From: Adiantum capillus-veneris
Taxonomy: Eukaryota; Streptophyta; Polypodiopsida; Polypodiales; Pteridaceae
NCBI GenBank assembly: GCA_014529385.2
Contig: CM043950.1
Coordinates: 69,434,935-69,498,934 of the forward strand
Reading direction: 5' to 3'
DNA: 64,000 nt
Under the pieces are notes generated by a model. That model was not told where the DNA came from and ran no database searches. It saw only the letters and a program-made list of their open reading frames with translations. A program made the translations under genes and the position numbers. Below, one piece after another: positions 47,401-59,400 of this stretch; position 1 is the first letter of the stretch; each line of letters begins with the position of its first letter.

Positions 47401-50400
47401 ATGGACAACGTCATGAACACTATCTTCTTAAAGACGGGTTCATGATGATGCATGGCAGATTGTGTGTCACAAAGCCATTACGACGCAAAGTTATGGAAGA
47501 GAGTCATGTCCCACCGTATGCAGGGCATCGTGGTATCGATGCTACAGTTAAAGCGGTTGAGACATTCTTCTACTGGCCTACATTGAGAAGAGATGTGGAT
47601 GCCTTTGTGCGAGAATGCCTAATATGCCAAAAGGTCAAGTTTGACGGGCAAAAGGCACCAGGGTTATTGCAACCACTACCTATTCCAGATAAACCATGGG
47701 AAAGTATTGCTATGGATTTTATCTTTGATCTTCCGAGAACACAGACAGGAAACGATGGTATTTGGACCATTATTTGCAGATTCAACAAACATGCTCATTT
47801 TATTCCTGTCAGGAAGAAGATAAAGCCAGATCAGATGGCACGCTTGTTTATGAGCAATATTTTCGAGTATCATGGCATGCCACAGTCGATTGTTAGCGAC
47901 CGTGATCCACGCATGACAAGTTTGTTCTGGAGAGGTTTGTTTGAGAATATGGGGACCACGCTCAAATTCTCTTCGTCATTTCATCCTCAAACAGATGGGC
48001 AGTCAGAAGAGGCAAATTCTACTGTCCTAGATCTGCTGAAGTGTTATGTGTCAGAGCATAAAGGAAAGTGGGAGCAGTATTTGCCATTGGTGGAGTATGC
48101 ATACAATAATACAGTGCATTCATCAACTGGCAAGGCACCCTTTGAGATAGTTGAAGGTGGCAAGAAAGTTCCTCCCATACTGCATACAAAGGACAAGATA
48201 TTTGAAGCAGATAAGTATGTTCAGGACATGGATGAAATGTACAAGAAGGTCAAAGTGGCCTTAGAAAAGACTCAGGCAAAGCAAAAGAAAGCAGCTGATC
48301 GTCACCGTCGTGAAGTGGTATATTCACTTGGTGATTGGGTGCTTTTACGCTTTGAAAAGGCAAGGTTAAAGAAGATGAAGGGCAAGGAAAGACTATTTCC
48401 AAAGCTCAGCATGCGTTACTATGGGCCTTTTCAAGTATGCGACATAATCAGTGATGTTGCATATAGGCTGAAATTGCCTGACAGTTGGAAGATTCACAAT
48501 GCGTTTCATGTGAGTCTTCTCAGACCCTATGTGGGTGATGTGCCAGAAGATATGCCAGCTGAAGATCAGCCGGAAGTCGAGGAACTTGACGAGATCTTGG
48601 TCCCTGAACAGATTTTGGCACACAAAGAAAGGAAAGTGAAAGGCAAGGTTGCCAGGCGTTACTTAGTAAAGTTCAGAAACTATCCACCAATGGATGCTAA
48701 GTGGATGGAAGAAGGTGAACTTGCAGAGTCACCAACTGTGTTATCACTTTACCTGGAAGCCTTCGATTTGCAACCTACCTTGACCCCTTGAGTTTCAAAG
48801 CTACATGGATTGTCAGTGTGACAATGGCTTCTGAAACAAATGATGTACATGGTATTTAAAGTGAGCTCAAATCAAATACTTGTTACATGAATGTTAGAGC
48901 TGTACAGATTGTCAGTTTGGCAATTGCTCTTATGGAATGTCCAAAAGTTTGGTTAGTGCTATAGAAGTGAGTATTTCTTGTCAGTTTGTCAAGGATACAG
49001 TGATTGCTTCTATTGAAGAGTACATGTGTAACTGCATTCTTAAACTGTCGGTTTGGGTATGCTTGAAAGTGTTACGGGATCCAACGTGTACTATAAGACA
49101 GTGGCAAAATGTGCAGCTACCATTTTGTCATTGGAAAGTTAGTGACTCAAAGCAATGGCAGAGTGCGAAGCTACCACTATGTCATTGGGACAGGGTTCAC
49201 ACGCAGGCAATACATGAGTCAACAAGGTGTTGAATACACCAGGGTTGACAATGAGCATGTATGTGTCGTACATGTGTCGACAGGTGTTGAATACATCAAT
49301 GTTGACTAGGAGCTTGTACGACATAGATGCAAACGAGGACGTTTGAGATTTCAAGAGGGGAGTATGTCACCAGTGTGTGACTACTATCTATCCTTTTTGT
49401 TGATTTCTTTCTTATTATCTATTTACTTTCACTTTTTGGAAACACCCCTCGAGAAATCTAACTGCCCTGCATTGCATAGCTAGTGTGGAACTGTCCAGAG
49501 GGAGTCCAGGCCTGAGGGCAAGAGAGCACTAAGGTTGGACAAGGACTATGGTTAGCCAAGTGGGGTCATTGACTAGCCAAAGTGGAATCCTTTGCTACAG
49601 AGGCTACATTTCAGTTCTGGATGTGGCCGCAGTGTACAAAGAGGGTCGGATGACCTAGAAAGATACAATGGCAGCATCTCCTAAAATTTAGGGAACTGCT
49701 ATTTTGGGACCTGAAAATGTCTTCGCGTCATTACGTGCAGTTTGACATGGGGATCATTTTGTTACTCTGTGGCCAAGTCAACAGAGGCTGCAGGTGAGAT
49801 ATTTTTAGACCCGAGGGTCTAAAGCGGGAAAGTGCACAAATGAGTGACACTTGGCACTCTGAGGCCAGTTTACTACTTATAGAGAAGGGAAAAACGTGAT
49901 TTATAGCTGGGAGGCTCATTTTGCAAGTCTCTGTCACAGGTTAAGAGCTATGGAGTGCTTGCTTTCCCTCTGATGCACAGTGCGGTGCCAGGAGTGATGC
50001 CCTGCACGCTACGCACTGCCCTCTCTCTCCCCTTTGGCAGTATGTTATGCCCCTCTAGTGGGCTCTTCATTTGACCAATGTACAGTTGTGTGGGTTCATG
50101 CGCGATTGCCGAGGCAAGAGCCTCTTGCATAGGTACTGGATTAGCTAGCGGCTAATCCCCCCGTAGGTACAGGTGAATTCGGAGAGGTTTCACGCCACAA
50201 ATCTCGTCCGATTCAAAGGGCAAGTAGCCCTACAGGTGCGGGAGCTCAAGGACTTGCTACGGATGCGACCGGCACGCGAAACGGAGCCCGAAACAGCAAA
50301 TTACAGCCTGCTGTGTATTTTTGCAGGTTTAGGGTTTTGGCCCTAAACGGACCCTAATACCCCCAGGAGGTTCGGGGACGCAAGGGGACCGCTGTACAGG

Positions 50401-53400
50401 TGATCTGGCGCATTTTCAGGGCTGAAAACAGAGAATTCAGCGTGCTGCAGATTCTTGCCAGGTTTGCAAAGTGCCCGTATGCGTCAGGAAAGTCAGTCAA
50501 TGCGTGGGAATACTGACTGTGAAGGGTTCTAGTACAGTTATGCTGCCGAAATCGAGCTGGAACAGTGGAAATTCAGCCGAGTTTGTGCGGGGCAGCTTGT
50601 AGGGAACCACATCGTTTATTCCCTCTTTTGAACAATAAAGAAATACCGAAAGGGGCGCCTAAGTTAGGGGCCAATCTGGTGTCCGTCTACTCATACAGGT
50701 GCAATCTAGCAGCTTGTATCCCTCTCCCCTTTGTTGTGTCTTGAAAGTACAGGTAAAATAGACGACTAATAATGGGTGAAAGCTAAATCAAGGTTTGAAG
50801 TAAAGTCTACCGCCCTTTTTGGATTGAACAGGCCGGTTTCAGAAGGCAAGACTTAAGAAACAAGCGTCTCATAAGGGGAAGGTGGTAAAACTTTCTACCC
50901 GTTACTATGGGCCGTTTAAGATCACTGAGCGAGTGAATGTTGTCACTTTCCGATTAGAGCTACCGCCTAATTGGAGGATCCATAATGCTTTCCATGTCAG
51001 TTTACTCCGGCCGTATGTGGGACCACCTCCAAGCCAGCCTAGTGCTGAGGAACCTCCTGAGGTTGAGGAAACAGAAGAAATACTCCAACCGGAGCAGATA
51101 GTAAGTCATCAGGAGCGGTCTCTCAAATCCGGAAAGATAACACGGAAGTATTTGGTTAAGTTTAAGAACTATTCGAATCTAGATGCTCAGTGGATGACGC
51201 AGGAGGAATTAGCAGCTTATCCCGAGATACTGGAGGTATATGTCCAAGCACTACAGTTGAGGTCAACTGTTTAGAAGCCAGAGGGATGTTGCTAATTGGA
51301 CTATTTTCTTATTTTTAATGATTAAATCTCTCTTTTCGGATATTTTATTATGTGCACTAAGAACTGTTAAAAAGATTGTAGCTACAGGAACTGCCATCAA
51401 GAACGGACAACTCTGATGTGTCATTTGATGGGTGACGGTAAACATCGCGAAGGAGTTTCCATAAGTTCGGTGGAAAGGGCCGGGTTACGAGTGCCTCTAA
51501 TGCGTCACATGATGGGTGACGGGTGCATCAGTAAGGAGGCATCCCGTAGGCTAAGGAGGAAATCCGAACTGAGTAAGAAAATACGCGTAAGAACGCAAGC
51601 ACAAGAATAAAGATGGGTTCAATGAAACTTTTTACGAAAAGCAGGAACAGTCGCGGGAGGACAGATGTTTTCCCGCGAGGAGTCTATGTCTGCATTACAT
51701 CTGTGTCGTGTCCTGCACCCGGGGACGCCTGGAATGTGTCCGTGTAGCATCGTTTTTACTAACTGAGTGAGTTTTTAAAGTTTGAACAGGTTCACACTTT
51801 ATTTTATTAAAGTGGCCGGTCACTTTTAAGTGACCAGGCTTTTATTAATAAAATAAAGCAAGCAAGGCCCTTAAAAAAAAAAGCGAGCGCTAAAACCTAC
51901 GCAGGGGGGCTGGATTGCGATCTCTCTCTCTCCTCTCTCTAAAAAACGCGATTTCCTCTCTCCTCTCTCTAGAAAACGCGATTTTCTCTCTCCTCTCTTT
52001 AGGAGCACCAAGCTCTGCTTTTGGACCCCTATTCCTGCCGGGTGTCAGACCCTATAAAAGGGTAGCCAGCGTTTCAGTTTGGAGGAGCCGGAAGCAGCAG
52101 GAAGTGCAAGCGCTGGGATTCTAGAGCAGAGACTGGCGACGGAATTTGCAAGTGCTCGCGGGACGACTGAGTACGGAGGTTGATTCTCCGAGCAAGGAGC
52201 GACAGGTATAAGTTGTTGATACGCATTGAGAATTGCTGCTTTGTGTGGTTTGTTTTGCAGGAATCTCCCGTCTCACGGGAAGGCCCTTTACGGGAAGTAC
52301 GGCTTCACGCCTAAGTCCCTTACGGGAAAGTACGGCTTCGCGCCTAAGTCCCTCACGAGAAGGAGCGGCCTTGTGCCCAAGCCCTTTACGGGAAAGCACG
52401 ACCTTCGGGTCTAAGACTACAGAACGGAGGTGTTTCCTCGGGTTCTCGTGCTTGTATAAGAATTCTCCCTGAATAAAAGAATACTCTTAATGGGGGGACC
52501 AGCCCATCTTCTGGTCCCCAATACTGTGTCGATCTTCTCCCTTCTCTCATGTTTTCAAAGAATTATAATTTTCAGATTTTCTAAGTGCTCGTGTACGCTC
52601 CCGTTTTGTGACACAAGGACAAAGAGAATGTAGATGAAGAGGTGAGGGAACTGCTACAACGCATGGGCATCACAGAGCCTACTCACACAAGTGCATGGAG
52701 AGTGGGCAAGAAAGGAGTCGATGAGAAGGGAAACGTAAAGGATAGGGCACTTATTCTCCGCTTCCCGAATATAGAAATAAGGAAAGAATTTCTAAAGAAG
52801 AGGCCAACTCTTAAGAAAACCGGTATTTTCCTGGGAGATGACCTTACATTGGCACAAGTGGCACACATGCAAGAGTTGATGCCAGAGATCAGGGCAGCAA
52901 GAGAAAAAGGGAAAATCGCCTTTTATAGAGGAGGGAAAGTAGCGGTTCTGGAAAAGTGCTCATCATGACGGTGCGAGACCTATGGGACGACGCTCCTGAT
53001 AGCGATGTGGAATTGTAATGGATCATATAGTCTAGATGTAGGTGCCTTTGAAGACAACTTCAGGGACAGAGACATAGTTTTCTACTCAGAGACACACCAG
53101 ATACCGGGACCGCTTATGCCACATGTGAAGGGGTATTTATGGGAAACAGTTGGTCGACCAGACAAGAGATCTCTACGAGGTAGCCGGGGTTCAGGAGGAG
53201 CAGCAATCTTATTTAAAGAGGAGCTGAAACCACTACTACAGATTATCAAGAAAGATGAACAAGCAAGATATATGTGGGTGAGAATGAAAGCCGAGACAGG
53301 TAGATTTCTATATATCGCTATATGCTACTTCCCTCCAAGTACATCAGTCTACTCCTCACCTAAAGGACAGTCCCCTTTTTCCATATTGAATGATGACATA

Positions 53401-56400
53401 TGGGAGTTCTCTAGAGAAGGAGACATCGGCCTCTTAGGAGACTTTAATGCCAGAACGGCCAATTCTCAAGCAGTATTCTATGATACTTCTGAGGAAATGC
53501 TCAGAGAAGTGGATTTATCACAGGTAGGGCTTTCTAGAAACTCACAGGATAAAGAACACACTGAATACGGGAGACATCTCATGGAGATGGCAACTACACA
53601 TGGTTTGGCCATACTTAATGGTCTAGAGAATTTCCCTTTATCTGGGGGATTCACATGCTTCCCGCACAGGCATGGGGCCAGCACAATGGATTATGTCATG
53701 ACTTCACCAAGCTTTATTTCTAGTATCGAGGACTTTAAGGACCGGTTCGGAGCCATTATTGAAGAAGGAAGAGCAAACGGGAGAAGAATGTATTGTTGCT
53801 TTGTGGATTTTCGGAAAGCTTTTGATACAGTACCAAGGGCCAGATTGATGCGCATAATGCAAGAGTTAGGGGTCCTCAAAGAGATTATCTTGGGGATCAT
53901 GGCCTTATATGGGTCCGTAACTGGTTATGTACGTACTGCAGAAGGGGATTCTGACATTGTTCATTCCATCGTTGGAGTAAAGTAGGGATGCCCACTGTCC
54001 CCTACTTTATTTGGTATGTATATAGATGAGGTATCAGATAACATTGATAGAGAGGGTGACAAAGGTGCTCAACTTGCAAGGTCATGGATCCCTTTGTTGT
54101 TGTATGCAGATGATATTGTATTGATAGCAGAATCACCAAAGGGAATGCAGAGGCAGTTAGATGCATTACATAAATTCACGGAGGACAGCGGACTGTCGGT
54201 GAATTTGGGTAAAACCAAAATTATGGTGTTTAACACCACACCGCAGTGGGTTAGGAGATCGGCACCTACATTTGCATATGGCCAGGATACAATAGAATAC
54301 ATAGATGCATACACATACCTTGGTGTGGTATTTGCAAGACCGAAGTTTACTCTTAAGAAAGCAGCGGAGGCTAGATTGTCCAGAGCCTCTGCGGCCTTGG
54401 GAGGGTTGGAGAGGATGTGTTCACAAGTGCAGTTTCAGGAACCACAAACAAAACTTTGGCTCTTTGATACTGTGGTGGCTTCGGCTATGCTTTATGGGGT
54501 CCAGATTTGGGGACCATCTGTGGATTAGGATAATTGGAAGCCAATGGAGAGACCTTTGGTATTTATGATTTTCCGAATGATTAGAGCCAAGGCCTCCGTA
54601 CCACACGCGATTACTCGAGTGGAACTAGCTGCCCCTCCGATAGAAATTGAAGCTCTTACCAGATCAGTGTCCTTTATACATGGTTTGTGGGATACAAATA
54701 ATTGCCGCTATACTAGATTGGCCCTCGAATCCTCTCAACAGTTAGCAATGAAAGGGGATACATCATGCTGGTATGTGCAACTGTCTTCGTGGTTTCAGAG
54801 ACACGGGTTCAGGATGGAAAGATTACCCCCCTACCAATACTCTCTTGAGGCTCCATCACTGGCAATTACACGAACGGAGATTAATAAAATCATTCGTCAG
54901 GATCTTATACAGTTGGATACTAAGAGGACATGGGTAGACGCTACACAAGAATTGGGCACGAAGATGGCCGACTACAAAGAAAACTTCCTACAGCTATCTG
55001 AAGATGGATTTGTGATTCGCCCGAGCTACATGGATACGCACCTGTCTCATGGTTTGAGATGTGCTATTGGTCAGATTCGTACATCCTCACACCAGCTGGA
55101 AATTGAATTTGGCAGATTTAGGGGAATCCCACCTGAGAGCAGAATTTGCAAGTTACGCGGAATGGAGCCGGAGACAGAATTACACTACATATGCCATTGC
55201 ACCGTATACTATGAGATACGTGGGCGTTTCCATTGCCTATTTAAAGAAGGCTTTGGACCTCTAGATAGAGTCATGCAATACCAAGATCAAAGATGCTTAG
55301 GCTTCATCGGCACAGGGATAATCTAATGAGAAGACAAAGAGCACTACAGCCTTAGAGGCAGATCACAGATTTCTTCCGATCGAGAGAAGCAGGAGGGGAA
55401 GGAGAAGCAAGAGACCAGCAGCCAGCACAAAGGAGTACCCACATCCATACCAAAGGCACCCTCATTGACAGGGCGATTGAGCTTAGGAAATCGAGACGAC
55501 CACGACCGAGATGCAGAAGCACACTTCACCGGAGGAGACTACAACAAAGGATTAGAAGCATTCTAGCCAGACACCTAGAATGCTCCTAAGAAGTTTATTT
55601 AATACTTTGTATTTAGTTTTTCACATTTATTTTCACACTTTCACACTTTTCACACTTAGTACTTTAGTACTAAGGTACCCAGACTTTGTAACAGATTCAC
55701 CACTTTTGTATCAGTTTGGTCTCATAGGTCATTCTGGCCTTTTTGAAGACGTTAATATAACATTTCATTTCATTTCTCTCCCAGGTAGGTGCTTAACTCA
55801 CATCTAGCAGCTTAGGATTCTATAGTACCCCCCCCCCCCCCCCCCCCCCCCCTTCCCCTTTTTTTTTTCAACACCCTTTTTATTTTTATTACTCAAACTT
55901 TGTATCAGATTGTAACTTTCACCACATTGTAACTTTTGATGTATTTCATCAGTCCCATAGGTGCGAGTTCAGCCTCCCGTGGACGTTAATATAACTTTCC
56001 TTTAGTTTATAAGACAATATGTATATTCGTGGGTTACTTTAAAAGGGCCACAACTTTCTTGGTGAGAGACATCAGACGCTCTACTTGCATGAGCGTTTTG
56101 GAGAGGTAGTGTACACATATACAATTCCTTGAGCCCCACACGAAATAGATACACTATTTACATTCACACTCCTTTATGGGGCAGCTATTTGGGGACCGAG
56201 CCTTTATCATACATGGAGACAGTTGCTAGTAGATCAGGATGGGCTAGATAGAGAGTATTGTGATGGTTGGGAGCATAATGAGAGACCGCTAGTAGGTTAT
56301 GATGATATCATGTATGATATGGGCAAGGGCCTTGATTTTGCACGAATTATTAGAGAAGAGATGGGTGCGGCGCCTATGGTGGTTGAGGCCTTGTTTTAGG

Positions 56401-59400
56401 CATTGACTTTCCTTCACAGACTATGGGAACGTCTTCTACATAGATATTCATGACTAGCTCTAGCATCCTCCATGCAGCTAGCGAAAGAGGGTGATAGACA
56501 TTGTTGGTATGTCAAGATGAGTACTTATGTGAGCTTGCATAATATTCATATTCATAGGCTTTTGGGTACATTTGGATTGCTTGACACATAGACTTGGCCA
56601 ATTAGAGCAAATATATTGAAACGGGATGCGGAGAGGACTTGGATTAGACCCCCTTTCCCCCATGGCAGGTGGATAGCACATCACCGAACTTATTTTCTTC
56701 AACTCTTTGTAGATATCTTTATCATCCAGCCAACAAGCTATATGGAGAGCAAGCTATCACGTGGGTTATGTATAGCTATCGGTCATATTCAGATTTCACA
56801 CGCTAGTTGAGGATAGAGATAGGTAGGTGAGCAGATGATGGGGCAAAGGATCGGATGTGCTAGCTCTGTGAGAGGGAGCCAGAGATGGAGGAGCATTATA
56901 TTTGTAGATGCACGGTGTATTTTGATATTTAGGGGAGATAACACTACCTCTTTTGGAAGGGCTTTGGGCCCCTACAGAGAGATGCATTTTGAGGACTAGA
57001 GATGTTTGGGTTCTTTCTCTTTCTCTTAGAGCTCCAGAGATGCTGAGCAGCCATCTTGCGGAAAAGAGTTCCCACCAGCCATCCCCATTGAGGCAGACTA
57101 CTATTAATGACATCTTTTTGTTACACAACCTAGTATTGGCAGTGCTATTGACACCACTCTTGCTTCATGGAATCCGATATAGCCACATCATTGGGGGCCT
57201 TTGTCTTCGAGAGGTGTCACCTTGGATAGAGCAGTAGCATTCACCCGAGTGAGACAACCATGCTCATCTAGAAGGAGACTTAAGCTCCCACATCACAAAC
57301 AAATCAAAGCTATCATTGAGTGCTATTGGCGACAAATGTCACGAGATCTTAGTCACATAGACCTACATTGGGGCTCATGCGGTTGGGTTTGAGGTTCAAT
57401 GAAATCGATCAAACAAATACATTGTTGTCCCTATGCAGGCATTTACGTAAACTACTTACATGAAAAACCGGATGAATAGGAGAGTTTGTAGGCCATATGG
57501 CCCATATCACCAACTCGCTTGAGTATTTTGAATGGACCACAATATGTAGGGGATAATTTAGGTGTAGGACGAGTTTCCAGACTTTTTGAATGCTCTGGAA
57601 CATGTAAGAATGCTTCTTCTCCTTCGATGAAGGTGAAATGCCGGCGTTTCTCATGAGCATACTTCTTGTATCGGTCTTGTGCTTGTCGAACATTTTGACA
57701 AGCAATTTTCACCATATCCATATGGTCTTGGATAAAGTCCTTGACTTGCTTAATTTTCTCAATAACCAACCCTACCGTAACCAATGATCTAGGTTGAAAA
57801 CCATACATAAGCATGAAAGGATCGAACCTAGTTGTAACATGCTTTGCACTATTATAAGAAAACTCCAAAGTAGGGAGGTAGTCTTCCCAATGGAATTGCT
57901 TCTTGCTAATGTATGCTCATAGCATATCCTCTAGCACTTGATTAACACGTTCAACCTGCCCATCTGTCTCTGGATGATCTGCAGTACTGATGTTGTGTTG
58001 TGTTCTGAGCCGTTTTAACATAGGCCTCCAGAAGTGACTGTTATACTTGGGATTACAATCACTCACAATGTTGCAGGGTAATCCATATAACTTGTACAGA
58101 TTGTCAACAAACAGCTTGGCTAGCTTTGGAGTTTTAATAGTGGACTTGGTCGGAATAAACTTACAAAGTTTAGTCACCCATACCAAGTCATGACCTCATA
58201 TGGTGGTGATAGACCCACAATGAAAGCCATAGAGATACTCTCCCATTTACCATTGGGGATCTCCAAAGGTTCCACACCTTGGAATATGCATCATCATGCT
58301 CACACATACCCTGCAAAGATTCCAAAAACTCACTTTTAAGTTTTGTGAAGAGAAGAGAGTTGATCTTATGCATTCTACTAAGAGCATCAACTACCACATT
58401 GTATCATCCCTTACGATATCGGAGCTTGGCATCATACTCTTGAAGAATCTTAGGCCTCCTGGCCTTTCAACCCTTCAAGTCGGATTGTTGTATATAAGTG
58501 CAGTTCTCATCAACCTTTTAAAGGTTTACAACTAGCAGATTGTCAATAATCTTTATTTGGTCTGTTGCTATGAACATAGATTTATTTAAATGTCTCCTCT
58601 TACAATTCCGATAATCTTGCATAATTTATATCAAAATCATGTAACCTATTGCAGTACCTCAGAATGTCATTAAGAATGTTTTGCCAATTCAATCCATAAG
58701 GGGAGGAAGAAAGAGTTAACAGAAATTTTGTGCGTACTTTTGTTTCTTATTTAGTAAGCATGAATAATTACTGGGTTTCGCCAATGATAAGCAACCCTGG
58801 ATTTCAGAATGCAGCAAGCTTGAATTCTTCGTACTGTTACATACTGCAAAACAATGCATTGCTCTTTATTTGGAATGGAGTTTCAAGCACACCTGAGGAG
58901 CACCAGCTAGCAGTCAAAATGGCTGAATTCTTGAAGGTAATTTCATTCTTAGAAGAACCAGATCTTCATCAATGCAATCGTGCATGCGAAATGATTGCTG
59001 TGGTTCTTCCGCTATTTTGTCCAGCCTGGGACAACGCCTAAAATACTTAAGGAAGGTTCAGAATCAGCAAACTTTTGGAATCCATTAGGTGGGAAGGAGA
59101 CTCATCCTAATTTTCGGGAATCCAAAGAGACTGGCAAAGATCCTCGTTTGTTTGCATGTTCTTTGGTAAAAGGTGTGTGAGTCTGACCTTTCTCCTTGTA
59201 GTTTTCTGTGTGGGGTGAGCCACTTTTGAATTTCCATTAGGCTGCTTAGAGGTGTCATTGTGTTGTAGGGCTGCAATTTTTTAGTATCAAAATGATGGTT
59301 TAGTTAAATACTGATATACTGTTTGTTGCTTTTTTGGGTGCACAGGAAAATTACAGGTAAGATGATTTTTTTAATAATCATTGTTTCCGGTTTCTTTGAA

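Larger units (their letters stand above)
42143..50841 (+). mobile_element. Gypsy B: complete Ty3/gypsy chromovirus nested in gypsy A
   Basis: 8.7 kb with LTRs 42143-43620 (1478 bp) and 49365-50841 (1477 bp). By eye the LTRs differ by about twelve substitutions and one indel, i.e. under 1%. It has a GAAGG target duplication, a complete gag and an uninterrupted pol ending in a chromodomain, so it could be autonomous. It interrupts the gypsy A integrase C-terminus at ..LLKFEK. Chromodomain-bearing gypsy elements often integrate in heterochromatin; here the outer target is a dead retrotransposon in a villin intron. Confidence 0.95.
52614..55785 (+). mobile_element. LINE copy 2 (family 2), right part
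   Basis: After the CAAGG duplication the LINE resumes at ACAAAGAGAATGTAGATGAAGAGG, as in copy b at 20298. It contains the ORF1 C-terminal domain (to TGA 52966-52968), ORF2 from 53005 with endonuclease, an internal deletion near 53725 removing the end of the endonuclease and the N-terminal RT, and the rest of RT, knuckle and tail. The 3' core GGTCTCATAGGTCATTCTGGCC..GAAGACGTTAATATAAC is followed by CATTTCATTTCATTTCTCTCCC, a very short TC tail. Confidence 0.92.
34716..58807 (+). other. 24.1-kb villin intron 13 filled with nested retrotransposons
   Basis: Donor TTG|GTAAGC at 34716 and acceptor TTTCAG at 58807 join VDL to [11 protein letters not shown], the expected villin continuity. The intron holds LINE tails at 35010-35237 and 35440-35577, a LINE split by gypsy A, gypsy B nested inside A, a second LINE tail (55795-56000), an ORF2 fragment (56100-57330) and an antisense gypsy integrase fragment (57409-58400). 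Confidence 0.92.
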
